Source: Oscillospiraceae bacterium (GTDB lineage: Bacteria; Bacillota; Clostridia; Oscillospirales; Acutalibacteraceae). Taken from it: DNA of 64,000 nt. Positions 9,251 through 19,253 of the stretch are shown here, piece after piece; positions within the stretch are counted from its first letter, which is position 1; the number at the start of each line of letters is the position of its first letter. The stretch is from positions 124,001 through 188,000 of the forward strand of contig SVOJ01000003.1 in assembly GCA_015066385.1 (NCBI GenBank). Direction: 5' to 3'. Under the pieces are notes generated by a model. That model worked only from the letters and a program-made list of their open reading frames with translations, was not told the origin of the DNA and searched no databases. A program made the translations under genes and the position numbers.

Positions 9251-11370
9251 TATATTGCTTTGTTGCCGACAGTTTCTCTTTTTGCGTTCTTGTAATCCAG
9301 AAGCAATTTATTCTCACCGCTGTCAATAAGTAAAGACGGTGATTTCCTTTTTGCTTTGCAAAATTTGCTGTCGTATCTGTCAAACACTTTGTCGGAAGGG
9401 GAGTTGTTTACGATAAATTCACCGTTATAGGATACCGATATATCGCCTGAAAGAGTGTTATAGTAAACTTTATTGCCTGTAAACTCTGCTGTATTATTAC
9501 TGATTCTTTCCTTGAACTGTTCAAATGTTTCTTTATCAGCATCGGAAAGTTCTGTTATATAAGCGTGATATGTACCGCCGTATCTGCACAAATCAAATTC
9601 ACTTTTGAGCGTACAACTGTCAGGGAAAATTCTGCTTTTGTGCACACCTTTTGCAGATGCAGTATCAAAAGGCTTGTATTGCAATCTGCCGTTTGCTGTC
9701 AGTGAAACAAATACACCGTTTTTTCTTGCAAAAACTCTGTCTTCCAGAAGTTCAAATTCGTCATAGAAATCTTTTGGCATGTAGGCATGCGTCATATCGG
9801 CAATTGCTGTTTCGCCAAGCCGCTTTTTATCAGGAAGTTTATAAATGGTTATGTTAACATTTTTGTGTTGTACACTCATAGGGCGTCTACCGTTGCCGAT
9901 CCAATAACCGGGGGACGAACCGTATCTGCCGTTACCGTTACCGGCCGGGTGCGTGGTAAACAGTGCAAGTGTTTCTCCGATGTTTGCAGTCCATTCATGG
10001 TCCTGTGCTCCGCACATATCCACATCCTTACAAATATCAGTAGAAAGACTGTAACGTGCTGTGCGGTATGTATAAACATTGCCTCTGCCCGTTGCAATAC
10101 CGTGTGGCACGATGTTGTGTTTTTCGGCAAACTTTTTCCAGTTAATTGCCCTGAAGACGGTCAGATTCAGGAATTTGAAATATCCGAGAAAAGAGTTTCT
10201 GTACATTTTGTTTTCTTTTAGATATTTCAGAGTGTTGTCGATAACCTGATGGTTTGTAAAGGTTTCAGCCCCGAGTTGCGCCATAATCTGATGCGGTTCA
10301 CAGCCGACAAATCCTTCTTCCTGCATATCCATAGTGGATAGACCGCAACCCATTTTGGAAACGAATGTTTCTTTTGACAGTGCCACATCCTTAATTGCAT
10401 CCGGTAAAACATAAAGACCTTTCTTAACAATATCCGTAAAGCACAAAACAATGTGGTTTGGCGTTTTGGCAAGACTTGCAGCGATTTCATTCTTTTCCCT
10501 TGCGGAAAGATAAGGATCTTTCAACACTTCCGCGACACCATCAGCACCCCACAGAATATTCATAGCACTCTGTATGCTGTTGCCGTAAAAATTACCAGCC
10601 TTGTTGTTTCCGTACATTCTTGAACTGACAGCAACAAAACGGTTGTTTACACTGTTGAGGGCAACATCAAACCACAAAATATCCATGATTATTTTCATTT
10701 GTTCCACGGACTTTTCATCTTTTGCGTATGCAATGAAATTTGCCATCGGGGCAATATCTTCAGCAAGATAATTGTTGCTGAGGTATTCAGCAAATCCAAA
10801 GTTAAAACGTTGCTCCATCCATGCAGCAATACGGACTTTTGCCTTTGCCATATGTTCTTTTCCTGTCATTTTGTTGTTGCTGAAAACCGCATCCGGCCAT
10901 TCCTGTCCTGCAAGGTACTCACTGACTGCAAACAGAATCTGGTGATTTTCCGACCAATAGCACATGCTGTCGTCACCGGGTTCATCCATGAAGTATTTGA
11001 AGTTTAGAAACGTGTTTTTGATAAGCTCCTTGCATTTTTCATTCAATACATTGCCACAGTCTTTGTAGATTTTAAACAGCATCTGTGCTCTGAAATCAGC
11101 ACAATCAAATCGCCTGCCCATGTAGCGGCTCTGGCGCTCAAGCAGTTCGTATATTTCTTCGTCTGTAAAAATATTTTTCGTTTCTTCACCGGCAAGGAAA
11201 AGGTATAAGTCTTCAAAACTTTTACCGTTCACGGAAGTTGAATACAAGTCTTTTTCTTGATCTTCGGGGAGCTCCTGTGCGGGTGTCTGTGCGAAAAGAT
11301 AAGCAATTTCAATTACAGTCAGAAATACAACTGCACCAAGAATGCCGAGAATAATATACAGAATCGTCAT
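9250..11370 (-). CDS. uncharacterised membrane-anchored protein, possibly glycan-active (alpha-helical toroid plus beta-rich C-terminus)
   Basis: 706 aa; N-terminal TM; helical middle and beta-rich C-term; next to sugar-type enzymes. Confidence 0.5.
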   Translation of the reverse strand: MTILYIILGILGAVVFLTVIEIAYLFAQTPAQELPEDQEKDLYSTSVNGKSFEDLYLFLAGEETKNIFTDEEIYELLERQSRYMGRRFDCADFRAQMLFKIYKDCGNVLNEKCKELIKNTFLNFKYFMDEPGDDSMCYWSENHQILFAVSEYLAGQEWPDAVFSNNKMTGKEHMAKAKVRIAAWMEQRFNFGFAEYLSNNYLAEDIAPMANFIAYAKDEKSVEQMKIIMDILWFDVALNSVNNRFVAVSSRMYGNNKAGNFYGNSIQSAMNILWGADGVAEVLKDPYLSAREKNEIAASLAKTPNHIVLCFTDIVKKGLYVLPDAIKDVALSKETFVSKMGCGLSTMDMQEEGFVGCEPHQIMAQLGAETFTNHQVIDNTLKYLKENKMYRNSFLGYFKFLNLTVFRAINWKKFAEKHNIVPHGIATGRGNVYTYRTARYSLSTDICKDVDMCGAQDHEWTANIGETLALFTTHPAGNGNGRYGSSPGYWIGNGRRPMSVQHKNVNITIYKLPDKKRLGETAIADMTHAYMPKDFYDEFELLEDRVFARKNGVFVSLTANGRLQYKPFDTASAKGVHKSRIFPDSCTLKSEFDLCRYGGTYHAYITELSDADKETFEQFKERISNNTAEFTGNKVYYNTLSGDISVSYNGEFIVNNSPSDKVFDRYDSKFCKAKRKSPSLLIDSGENKLLLDYKNAKRETVGNKAI

Positions 11371-11394
11371 TATACTCCCTCCGCGTTTTCTTGT

Positions 11395-12390
11395 TTATGC
11401 CATCCTTTCGAGCATGTCAAGTGTAACTTCATATTTTGTTTCTTCGCCTTTATTAAAGCGTTCCATTTCCTCCATCATATAATAAGCCATTCTTTGCGGT
11501 TCATTACCGGTACTGCCTGCGATGTGCGGGGTCAGTACGGCATTCGGGCACCAGAACAGGGGATTGATGTACGGAAAGAACTCCTTTTTAAGTACATCCG
11601 CAACAAAGGTTCTTGACGGATGGAGAAGAAGAGATAAAGCAAGGGAATACTCTGCAACCTGTGCACCTCTGCCCGTGTTGATGAAGGTTGCGTGTTTTTT
11701 CATTTTTTTAAAGAGTTTATAGTTGAATACATTTTCAAGTTCCGGCTTATTGGCAAGGTGATTGCTGATGACATCGCAGGTGCTGAAAAGTTCTTCAAGG
11801 CTTACAAGAGTAACACCAAACTGTTTTGCTTTTTCTTTACTGACAAACGGATCGTAAGCAAAAACCTCAACATCAAGACCCTTCAATCTTTCGGCGACCA
11901 TCTGGCCGATTGCACCGAGTCCGACAAGTCCTACCTTGCATCCGAAGTTGCCCGGTGATGAATTTGCAAAAACAAAGGAACGAGGCAACAGGGAACGGTA
12001 ATATTTTGCCGCCTGAAAATAGCCCTTTGATGCCAGTGATATTTGTGCAAAAGTGTACTCTGCTACGGGTACAGCATTGGCGGCAAATGCACTGAAAACC
12101 TTGATTCCGCTTTCAAGGAAAGGTCTTGCAAAATATTGTACCGTGCCTGCCGAATAAAAAACAGCCTTGAGTTTCGGCATATATTCGCGTATTTCGTCTT
12201 TTGTGAATTTCGGCATTCCCCATGTCGCAAATGCTATTTCACAATCGGAAAGAAAATCCGCATTCTCCTTTAAGTTTTTTTTGTTGATTTTTTTGGACAA
12301 TTCACCGTATTCACCGAGTTTTTGCAATACTGTATCCGTGTAAACTTTTGAAAACTGTATTTGATTGGTACCAAACAGTGCGATTTTCAT
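11395..12390 (-). CDS. D-isomer-specific 2-hydroxyacid dehydrogenase
   Basis: VGLVGLGAIGQMVAERLKG Rossmann motif, INTGRGAQV, LTPHIAGS catalytic His. Confidence 0.87.
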   Translation of the reverse strand: MKIALFGTNQIQFSKVYTDTVLQKLGEYGELSKKINKKNLKENADFLSDCEIAFATWGMPKFTKDEIREYMPKLKAVFYSAGTVQYFARPFLESGIKVFSAFAANAVPVAEYTFAQISLASKGYFQAAKYYRSLLPRSFVFANSSPGNFGCKVGLVGLGAIGQMVAERLKGLDVEVFAYDPFVSKEKAKQFGVTLVSLEELFSTCDVISNHLANKPELENVFNYKLFKKMKKHATFINTGRGAQVAEYSLALSLLLHPSRTFVADVLKKEFFPYINPLFWCPNAVLTPHIAGSTGNEPQRMAYYMMEEMERFNKGEETKYEVTLDMLERMA

Positions 12391-13148
12391 TTGCCTTTCC
12401 CCGCCTTTTCTTTTATCTTCTGTATATCTTTTATCATATTTGATTTAAAACCCAGATAGCTGAATAAATATGTGTATTCAATAAGAAGATTGCCGTCAAA
12501 ACCTACGGATAAAATTTTATCTAAAAGTGCATCAATATAATCGGGCTTGTATTTCGGAAATTGTTCCCGCATCTGTTCAGAGAAAGAAATATGCACACTT
12601 TCCATATATGGAGCGGTGCGCTCAATTCTGTCAAGGTCATATTCTTTTCGACGATAACGGGACTGAAAATATGTTTTGAAATTATCACGGTCAATATCTT
12701 TGTAAATTTTCAAAAAGGAATCCGTATTGTTGTTATAGGTATTGTCGTGACATTCGGGGCAGACGGTGAGGTTGTATTTTGCCGCAACATCGCAGATGTT
12801 TTTCGCATCTTCAACAAGGGAATTATATATATCGATGTCAGTCAGCTCGCTGTCCTTTTTTCCCAGCCATACACGTACGGAGGATGCACCCATTGTTTTT
12901 GCAATTTCGCAGATTGTCTGCCATTCTTCCGTCTTTTTGTTACCCACGCAATAATAACTGCCGTAAGAACAAATCTTGATACCGGCTTCATCACAAAGTT
13001 TTTTTGCCAGTTTCGCCGAAGCGATATCTGTTACATGGATATCGCCGCCCCATTCAATGCAATCAACCTTCGCCTGTGATGCAATATCAACGATTTTATC
13101 AAGTTTTCTTATCTGCCTGAAAGATGTGGATGTAAAACCGATCTGCAT
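12387..13148 (-). CDS. sugar phosphate isomerase/epimerase-like TIM barrel (AP endonuclease 2 family)
   Basis: MQIGFTSTSF, VDCIEWGGDIH, CPECHDNT motifs; 4-nt overlap with the dehydrogenase. Confidence 0.8.
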   Translation of the reverse strand: MQIGFTSTSFRQIRKLDKIVDIASQAKVDCIEWGGDIHVTDIASAKLAKKLCDEAGIKICSYGSYYCVGNKKTEEWQTICEIAKTMGASSVRVWLGKKDSELTDIDIYNSLVEDAKNICDVAAKYNLTVCPECHDNTYNNNTDSFLKIYKDIDRDNFKTYFQSRYRRKEYDLDRIERTAPYMESVHISFSEQMREQFPKYKPDYIDALLDKILSVGFDGNLLIEYTYLFSYLGFKSNMIKDIQKIKEKAGKGK

Positions 13149-13332
13149 AATGTGCCTCTTATTATCTTTTTTATTTCAAAGAAAATTATATCATCCGATC
13201 AAACAAAAAGCAACTATAAATCGAATGTTCGCAGTTTGCCGATTGTATGACAAATAATGTTTACAAATTATACATTTTTAACTGATCATAATTTGTTATA
13301 ATGAATACAAATAATAGGAAAGCGGTGTTATC

Positions 13333-14205
13333 ATGGCAAAATATCTTATTGTAAATGCTGATGACTGCGGCATGTGCGAGGCTGCCAATAAAGCAGTTTT
13401 TGAATTGCTTGAAGGTGGATTTTTAAAATCAACAACCATTATGATGCCTTGTGCTTTTGCCGAAGATGCAGTGCGTTATTCTATTGCGCATCCTGAATTT
13501 GCAATGGGCATTCATTTGACGGCAACAGCCGAATGGAAAGATTGGCGCTGGAAACCGTTGACGGACGGCAAAAGCCTTGTTGATAAGGACGGGTATATGT
13601 GGCACAACTGCGTGCAGGTCACCAAAAATGCAAAATTGGACGAACTTGAAAAAGAAGTCAGAGCACAGATTGATAAGGCTCTTAAAATGGGAATGAAACC
13701 TTCTCATATCGACAATCACATGGGATCTCTGTATGGTCACATCGGTCTCCGCTTTGAATTGCTGAAAATGACTCTTAAAGTCTGCGGTGAATACGGCTAT
13801 GCATATCGTTTGTACACAAAAGCAGATAAGCGTGTTCAACCTGCCGATATACCGTATTTTCTGCACTATATTTCTGCACTGATCGGCAAGGTATGGGGTA
13901 AAAAATTCAATGTCCTTATGCCCGATTATCTTTTATTCCCGAACTGGACCAAAGAAATGCGGCAGGGTACTTATGAAGATTATAAAAAACATATTCTGAA
14001 TATCTGGACAAATATTCCCGACGGCGTAACCGAAACGTTTGTACATCCCGCCTTGGAATGCGACGAACTGAAAAGCATCACCGGTTCGTGGCAGGATCGT
14101 GTATGGGAATATCAGTTGATGAAGGATCCCGAAACTCATAAATATTTAAAAGAACATGGAGTTGAAATGATCAATTACCGCGATTTGATTGCAATGCAAA
14201 AATAA
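13333..14205 (+). CDS. ChbG/YdjC-family carbohydrate deacetylase
   Basis: LIVNADDCGMCEAANKA, GIHLTATAEW, PSHIDNHMG motifs. Confidence 0.88.
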   Translation: MAKYLIVNADDCGMCEAANKAVFELLEGGFLKSTTIMMPCAFAEDAVRYSIAHPEFAMGIHLTATAEWKDWRWKPLTDGKSLVDKDGYMWHNCVQVTKNAKLDELEKEVRAQIDKALKMGMKPSHIDNHMGSLYGHIGLRFELLKMTLKVCGEYGYAYRLYTKADKRVQPADIPYFLHYISALIGKVWGKKFNVLMPDYLLFPNWTKEMRQGTYEDYKKHILNIWTNIPDGVTETFVHPALECDELKSITGSWQDRVWEYQLMKDPETHKYLKEHGVEMINYRDLIAMQK

Positions 14206-14250
14206 CAGCAGTTTTTACAAAAATATTTTCATTTTTTTGTTAAAAAGTAC

Positions 14251-14279
14251 TTGCAAAATGAAAATGTTTATGTTATAAT
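14251..14279 (+). promoter_or_regulatory. sigma-A-type promoter of rpsB-tsf
   Basis: TTGCAA-17 bp-TATAAT. Confidence 0.8.
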
Positions 14280-14295
14280 TCTTGAGCAAATCGCA

Positions 14296-14350
14296 CGCAA
14301 TCGGATTTATGCAGTGTGCACTTTGGTGTCTGCATAAGATGAAGATTGCG
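14296..14350 (+). promoter_or_regulatory. structured rpsB 5' leader (candidate autoregulatory RNA)
   Basis: CGCAATC/GATTGCG outer stem; TTATGCAG/CTGCATAA then GCAC/GTGT inner stem with a 3-nt bulge. Confidence 0.6.
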
Positions 14351-14378
14351 GAGGTGTAACAAAAGGAGGAAAAAACAA

Positions 14379-15119
14379 ATGTCAGTAGTATCCATGAAAC
14401 AGCTTCTCGAAGCAGGTGTCCACTTTGGACATCAGACCCGTAGATGGAACCCCAAAATGGCTCCCTACATCTTCACCGAACGTAACGGTATCTACATCAT
14501 CGACCTTCAGAAAACGGTCAAAAAGCTTGAAGATGCATACATGTTCGTTCGTGAACTCTCCGCTAACGGCGGCGACATTCTGTTTGTAGGCACCAAAAAG
14601 CAGGCTATGGATTCCATCAAGGAAGAAGCAATCCGTTGCGAAATGCCTTTCGTCAATGCACGTTGGCTCGGCGGTATGCTCACAAACTTCAACACCATCA
14701 AGAAGAGAATCAAGAGACTTGAACAGCTCACTGCCATGGAAACAGACGGCACGTTCGATCTGCTTCCCAAAAAGGAAGTTGCTAAACTCAAACTCGAAAG
14801 AGAAAAACTTGAAAAGTTCCTCGGCGGTATCACCGGCATGAAGAGACAGCCCGCTGCTATGTTCATCGTTGATCCCCGCAAGGAAAGAATCGCTGTTCTG
14901 GAAGCTAAGAAACTTCACATTCCGATCGTTGCTATTGTTGATACAAACTGCGATCCCGACGAAATCGACTATGTCATCCCCGGCAACGACGATGCAATCA
15001 GAGCTGTTAAATTGATTGCAGGTGCTATTGCTGATGCTGTTATCGAAGGCAGACAGGGCGAAACCACAGCCCCTGTTACTGAAGAAGCTGCTGAAGAAAC
15101 CGCAGATTTCGCAGAATAA
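14379..15119 (+). CDS. rpsB: 30S ribosomal protein S2
   Basis: [35 protein letters not shown] upstream of ATG 14379. Confidence 0.98.
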   Translation: MSVVSMKQLLEAGVHFGHQTRRWNPKMAPYIFTERNGIYIIDLQKTVKKLEDAYMFVRELSANGGDILFVGTKKQAMDSIKEEAIRCEMPFVNARWLGGMLTNFNTIKKRIKRLEQLTAMETDGTFDLLPKKEVAKLKLEREKLEKFLGGITGMKRQPAAMFIVDPRKERIAVLEAKKLHIPIVAIVDTNCDPDEIDYVIPGNDDAIRAVKLIAGAIADAVIEGRQGETTAPVTEEAAEETADFAE

Positions 15120-15187
15120 GAAAATTCATATCGGACGCCTGTACCCGCGGTGCGGGCGTTCTTTTAAATTTAAGGAGGATAATGATT

Positions 15188-16117
15188 ATGGCATTTACCG
15201 CAAAAGACGTACAGGCTCTTCGTGAAAAGACCGGTGCAGGTATGATGGATTGCAAAAAAGCACTTACCGAAGCCGATGGCGATATGGATAAGGCAGTTGA
15301 CGTGCTGCGTGAAAGAGGACTTGCACTTGCTACCAAGAAAGCTGGCAGAGTCGCAGCAGAAGGCGTTGTTCTTGCTTACAATGATGAAGAAAAGAACATT
15401 GGTGTTCTTGTTGAAGTTAACTCCGAAACTGACTTCGTTGCAAAGAACGAAAAGTTCCAGAATCTTGTTCTCGATGTCGCAAAGACCATCGTTAATGAAA
15501 ATCCCGCTGATGTTGATGCTCTTCTGACCCTCAAACTTGCAGGTTCCGAAGACACCGTTCAGGAAGCATTCCAGAACGCAGTTCTTTCCATCGGTGAAAA
15601 CATGAAAATCCGTCGTTTCGTTCGTCACGAAGGTGTTGTTTCCACATACATCCATGCAGGCGGCAGTGTTGGTGTTATGGTCACTTTTGACTGCGCTGAT
15701 GAATCCTACAAGGCTGATGCTTTCAAGGCAATGGGTAAGGACGTTGCAATGCAGGTTGCAGCAATGAATCCCCAGTATCTTGAAGGTGCAACTGTTCCCG
15801 CTGATGTTATTGATCACGAAAAAGGCATCATGATCGCTCAGATGAAAGAAGATCCCAAGATGGCCAATAAGCCCGAAAAGGTTATGGAAGGCATCATCGC
15901 AGGTAAGATCAACAAGTTCTTCAAGGAAGTCTGCCTTCTTGATCAGGCTTTCGTTAAGGATGACAGCGTTAATGTCAGAACTTATGTTGCCAACACTGCA
16001 AAAGAACTCGGCGGTGCTTTCACTGTTTCCGGTTTCTATCGTTTCGCTAAGGGCGAAGGTCTTGCAAAACGTGAAGACAATTTTGCTGACGAAGTCGCTA
16101 GTATGATGGGCAAATAA
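15188..16117 (+). CDS. tsf: elongation factor Ts
   Basis: VQALREKTGAGMMDCKKALTEADGD, VEVNSETDFVAKN. Confidence 0.98.
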   Translation: MAFTAKDVQALREKTGAGMMDCKKALTEADGDMDKAVDVLRERGLALATKKAGRVAAEGVVLAYNDEEKNIGVLVEVNSETDFVAKNEKFQNLVLDVAKTIVNENPADVDALLTLKLAGSEDTVQEAFQNAVLSIGENMKIRRFVRHEGVVSTYIHAGGSVGVMVTFDCADESYKADAFKAMGKDVAMQVAAMNPQYLEGATVPADVIDHEKGIMIAQMKEDPKMANKPEKVMEGIIAGKINKFFKEVCLLDQAFVKDDSVNVRTYVANTAKELGGAFTVSGFYRFAKGEGLAKREDNFADEVASMMGK

Positions 16118-16129
16118 TTAAACTTTGAG

Positions 16130-16158
16130 AGCGGCGCAATTTCTGCGCCGCTTTTTTT
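16130..16158 (+). terminator. terminator after tsf
   Basis: AGCGGCGCA / TGCGCCGCT stem plus T7. Confidence 0.9.
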
Positions 16159-16219
16159 AATATGTATATATTCCTTTGCAATACGCATATAAATAAAAAA
16201 ACTTTAAGGAGTATTGCAA

Positions 16220-16939
16220 ATGAATGTACACAAGAAGTTGATCTGCTTCACCCTTGCGTTATCCACCGTCTTTTTTCTTACTCTGATCTATATTGCAAAT
16301 CAAGAAAATGCATATCCGACCACCACCGCTGTCAGCGGTGTACCCACTGTTATTATTGATGCCGGACATGGCGGGGAAGACGGCGGTGCAATTGCCATTG
16401 ACGGCACATATGAAAAGGAAATAAACCTTCAGATTGCATTGCAATTGCAATCCTTTTGTTCTTTATTTGGTACGGACAGTATTATGATCCGCACAACCGA
16501 CACCGATCTTGCCGACCATAGTCTGCCGACGATCAGAAAAAGAAAAATATCGGACATCAATGCCCGCATGGAAATATTGAATAACAATCCGCAGGCTGTT
16601 TACGTCGGCATACATCAGAATCAATATAAGGATGCTTCCATCAACGGATTGCAAGTCTTTTATTCGCAAGGAACAGACATAAGCAGGCAAATCGCCTTAT
16701 CTGTTCAGGAATATACAGCATCAACACTGCAACCATACAATACACGCAACGTGAAAGCGGCAGGCGAGAATATTTATCTGCTGCATCATGCAAAATTGCC
16801 CGCAGTGATGGTAGAATGCGGTTTTATTTCCAATGACGAAGAGTGTCAACTTTTAAAAGAACCTGCCTACGGCACAAAAATATCCCTTTGCATAGCGGGG
16901 GGATTGATACGTTATTACACTACAGAGAGGATTGCTTGA
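16220..16939 (+). CDS. cwlD: N-acetylmuramoyl-L-alanine amidase, CwlD-like
   Basis: Amidase_3: VIIDAGHGGEDGGA, ...VECGFISNDEE; N-terminal TM. Confidence 0.85.
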   Translation: MNVHKKLICFTLALSTVFFLTLIYIANQENAYPTTTAVSGVPTVIIDAGHGGEDGGAIAIDGTYEKEINLQIALQLQSFCSLFGTDSIMIRTTDTDLADHSLPTIRKRKISDINARMEILNNNPQAVYVGIHQNQYKDASINGLQVFYSQGTDISRQIALSVQEYTASTLQPYNTRNVKAAGENIYLLHHAKLPAVMVECGFISNDEECQLLKEPAYGTKISLCIAGGLIRYYTTERIA

Positions 16940-18319
16940 ATGGCTTCCAAAGTAAAAACTATTTATGTTTGCAGCAGTTGCGGTTGCACTGTGCCGAAAT
17001 GGTGCGGTCAGTGTCCTGATTGCGGCGAATGGAATACAATGAATGAAGAAATCCGTACCCCGACGACAGTTTCACACAAAGCCGTCAGTGGCAATGTACA
17101 ATTTTCTGCCGCAAAGCGATTAAATGAGATCACAGAAGAAAATACCGCCCGATATGACACAGGTATTGGTGAATTAAATCGGGTACTGGGCGGCGGTCTT
17201 GTAAAAGGCTCGCTTGTGTTGCTTTCAGGCGATCCGGGGATCGGCAAATCTACCATCCTTTTGCAGGCATGCGAAAATCTCGGAAAGTCACATAAAATTC
17301 TTTATGTGGCAGGGGAAGAGTCTGCGCATCAAATCAAAAGCCGAGCATTACGCCTTGGGGTAAAAACGGAAAATCTGTACATCCTGTGTGAAACCGATAC
17401 GCAATATGTCTGCGAATATATGCGCGCAGAATCTCCGGATGTTGTTATCATTGACTCCGTTCAGACGCTTGCAATCGCTGAAATTCAGTCTTTACCCGGC
17501 AGTATTACGCAAGTCAGAGAAAGTACAAACCTGCTCATGCGCGCGGCAAAAGGTCTGAATATTCCCGTGTTTATTGTCGGCCACGTAAATAAAGACGGGA
17601 ACATAGCTGGCCCAAAAGTGCTTGAACATATCGTTGACTGTGTTTTATATTTTGAGGGAGAAAAGCACGTTTCATGCCGTATTCTGCGCGCAGTTAAAAA
17701 CCGCTTTGGCTCCACTAATGAAATCGGCGTGTTTGAAATGTGCGAACAAGGCTTACTGGAAGTTACCAATCCGTCAAAAATGCTCATTTCAGGCAGAGCA
17801 AAGAATGCATCAGGCTCGTGTATTACCTGCACTATGGAGGGTTCTCGTCCGATTCTTGCCGAAGTGCAAGGGCTTGTAACCACATCCGGTTTCGGAAATC
17901 CGCGCCGCATGTCAACAGGGTTTGATTATAACAGAACCGCCATGTTGTTGGCAGTACTTGAGAAACGTGCAGGTTATTTTTTCGGTAACATGGATTGCTA
18001 TGTCAATATTGCAGGCGGCCTGCGCCTGGACGAGCCTGCAGCGGATTTATCGGTTGCCGTTTCGTTGGTTTCAAGCATGAAAGATACAATTGTACCTGAA
18101 AATATACTTATTTTCGGTGAAATCGGTCTTTCCGGCGAAGTTCGCTCTGTCAACAGTTGTGAACAACGCATCCGCGAGGGAATCCGCCTTGGGTTTGAGA
18201 AGTGTATCATTCCGTATTATAATAAAAAACAGTTATCCGCCAATTGGGGAGAGCAGATTGAAATTATCGGTGTACGGACTGTGCGCGAGGCCGTTATTGA
18301 AGCAGGCGGTAGTTTTTGA
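16940..18319 (+). CDS. radA: DNA repair protein RadA
   Basis: Zn finger CSSCGCTVPKWCGQCPDC, Walker A SGDPGIGKST, KNRFGSTNE. Confidence 0.97.
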   Translation: MASKVKTIYVCSSCGCTVPKWCGQCPDCGEWNTMNEEIRTPTTVSHKAVSGNVQFSAAKRLNEITEENTARYDTGIGELNRVLGGGLVKGSLVLLSGDPGIGKSTILLQACENLGKSHKILYVAGEESAHQIKSRALRLGVKTENLYILCETDTQYVCEYMRAESPDVVIIDSVQTLAIAEIQSLPGSITQVRESTNLLMRAAKGLNIPVFIVGHVNKDGNIAGPKVLEHIVDCVLYFEGEKHVSCRILRAVKNRFGSTNEIGVFEMCEQGLLEVTNPSKMLISGRAKNASGSCITCTMEGSRPILAEVQGLVTTSGFGNPRRMSTGFDYNRTAMLLAVLEKRAGYFFGNMDCYVNIAGGLRLDEPAADLSVAVSLVSSMKDTIVPENILIFGEIGLSGEVRSVNSCEQRIREGIRLGFEKCIIPYYNKKQLSANWGEQIEIIGVRTVREAVIEAGGSF

Positions 18320-19062
18320 TGAATTTTGAAATTATTCCGACTCCGCATTTGCCAATAGGGAAGGTCTGTCACTTGCTGTGCGGATCCATTGCAAAAGAAT
18401 TGCAGGATTCACTATTGCAATATGTGGATTCATTGATTATCACAGAACGAGAACCGAAAGTTGAACCATCCTTACAAAGCCACGCTGATATTGCAGCATG
18501 TCCTTTGCCCGGTGAAAAGATAATCATTTCAAAAGAGCAATTGTTTTTGAAAGAAAAATTGATTTCGCTCGGATTTTATGTTATAATGCAAGATGATGTC
18601 AGATCACCGTATCCGAACGATTGCTTGTTAAATTTTATTAACACACAACATTATTCTATATATAATAAAGAAATTCACAAATATGCATTATTTCAACAGA
18701 ATGATAAGTGTTTGTCAACAAAGCAAGGATATGTCAAATGTTCCGTTGCGCCGATTGCACATAACGCAATCCTGACGGATGATCCGGGAATTGCCGGGGC
18801 GGCAGAACAAAATAATGTACAGGTTTGCTTTGTTGCAAAAGGGGATATCAGATTATCCGGGTATGATTATGGTTTTATCGGTGGTTGCTGCGGCAAATTG
18901 AGTGAACACGAGTTGGCTTTTTGCGGAAATCTGGAATCACACCGAGATCATAAAAAAATAGCCGCATTTTTGAATCGGTATGATATTAAGCCAATCAATC
19001 TGCTTGATGCGCAATTAACGGATGTCGGAAGTTTAATACCTTTAACACAAGAGAAAGGTTGA
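18316..19062 (+). CDS. DUF6873-like (GME-fold) protein of unknown function
   Basis: KCSVAPIAHNAILTDDPGIA, DYGFIGGCCGKL; recalled resemblance, not searched. Confidence 0.6.
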   Translation: MMNFEIIPTPHLPIGKVCHLLCGSIAKELQDSLLQYVDSLIITEREPKVEPSLQSHADIAACPLPGEKIIISKEQLFLKEKLISLGFYVIMQDDVRSPYPNDCLLNFINTQHYSIYNKEIHKYALFQQNDKCLSTKQGYVKCSVAPIAHNAILTDDPGIAGAAEQNNVQVCFVAKGDIRLSGYDYGFIGGCCGKLSEHELAFCGNLESHRDHKKIAAFLNRYDIKPINLLDAQLTDVGSLIPLTQEKG

Positions 19063-19069
19063 AGTGGAT

Positions 19070-19186
19070 ATGAAAAAGAAAGTTATGGAAGCCAAAGCAA
19101 ACAGGTGCGCAACGATTGTTATTGTTGTCTTGAGTATTGCAATTATGCGTATTATTAAAAAATACGGAAAGGAACAAAAAGACTGA
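19070..19186 (+). CDS. small single-TM basic peptide, 38 aa (putative)
   Basis: ATG...TGA: MKKKVMEAKANRCATIVIVVLSIAIMRIIKKYGKEQKD; AAAGG about 11 nt upstream; below ORF-track cutoff. Confidence 0.45.
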   Translation: MKKKVMEAKANRCATIVIVVLSIAIMRIIKKYGKEQKD

Positions 19187-19253
19187 CCTGATTTTTTTTC
19201 AAGTCGGCAATATAAGGGAAGTATAAAAGCGAGGCTTGTGTTACTCAATTTGC

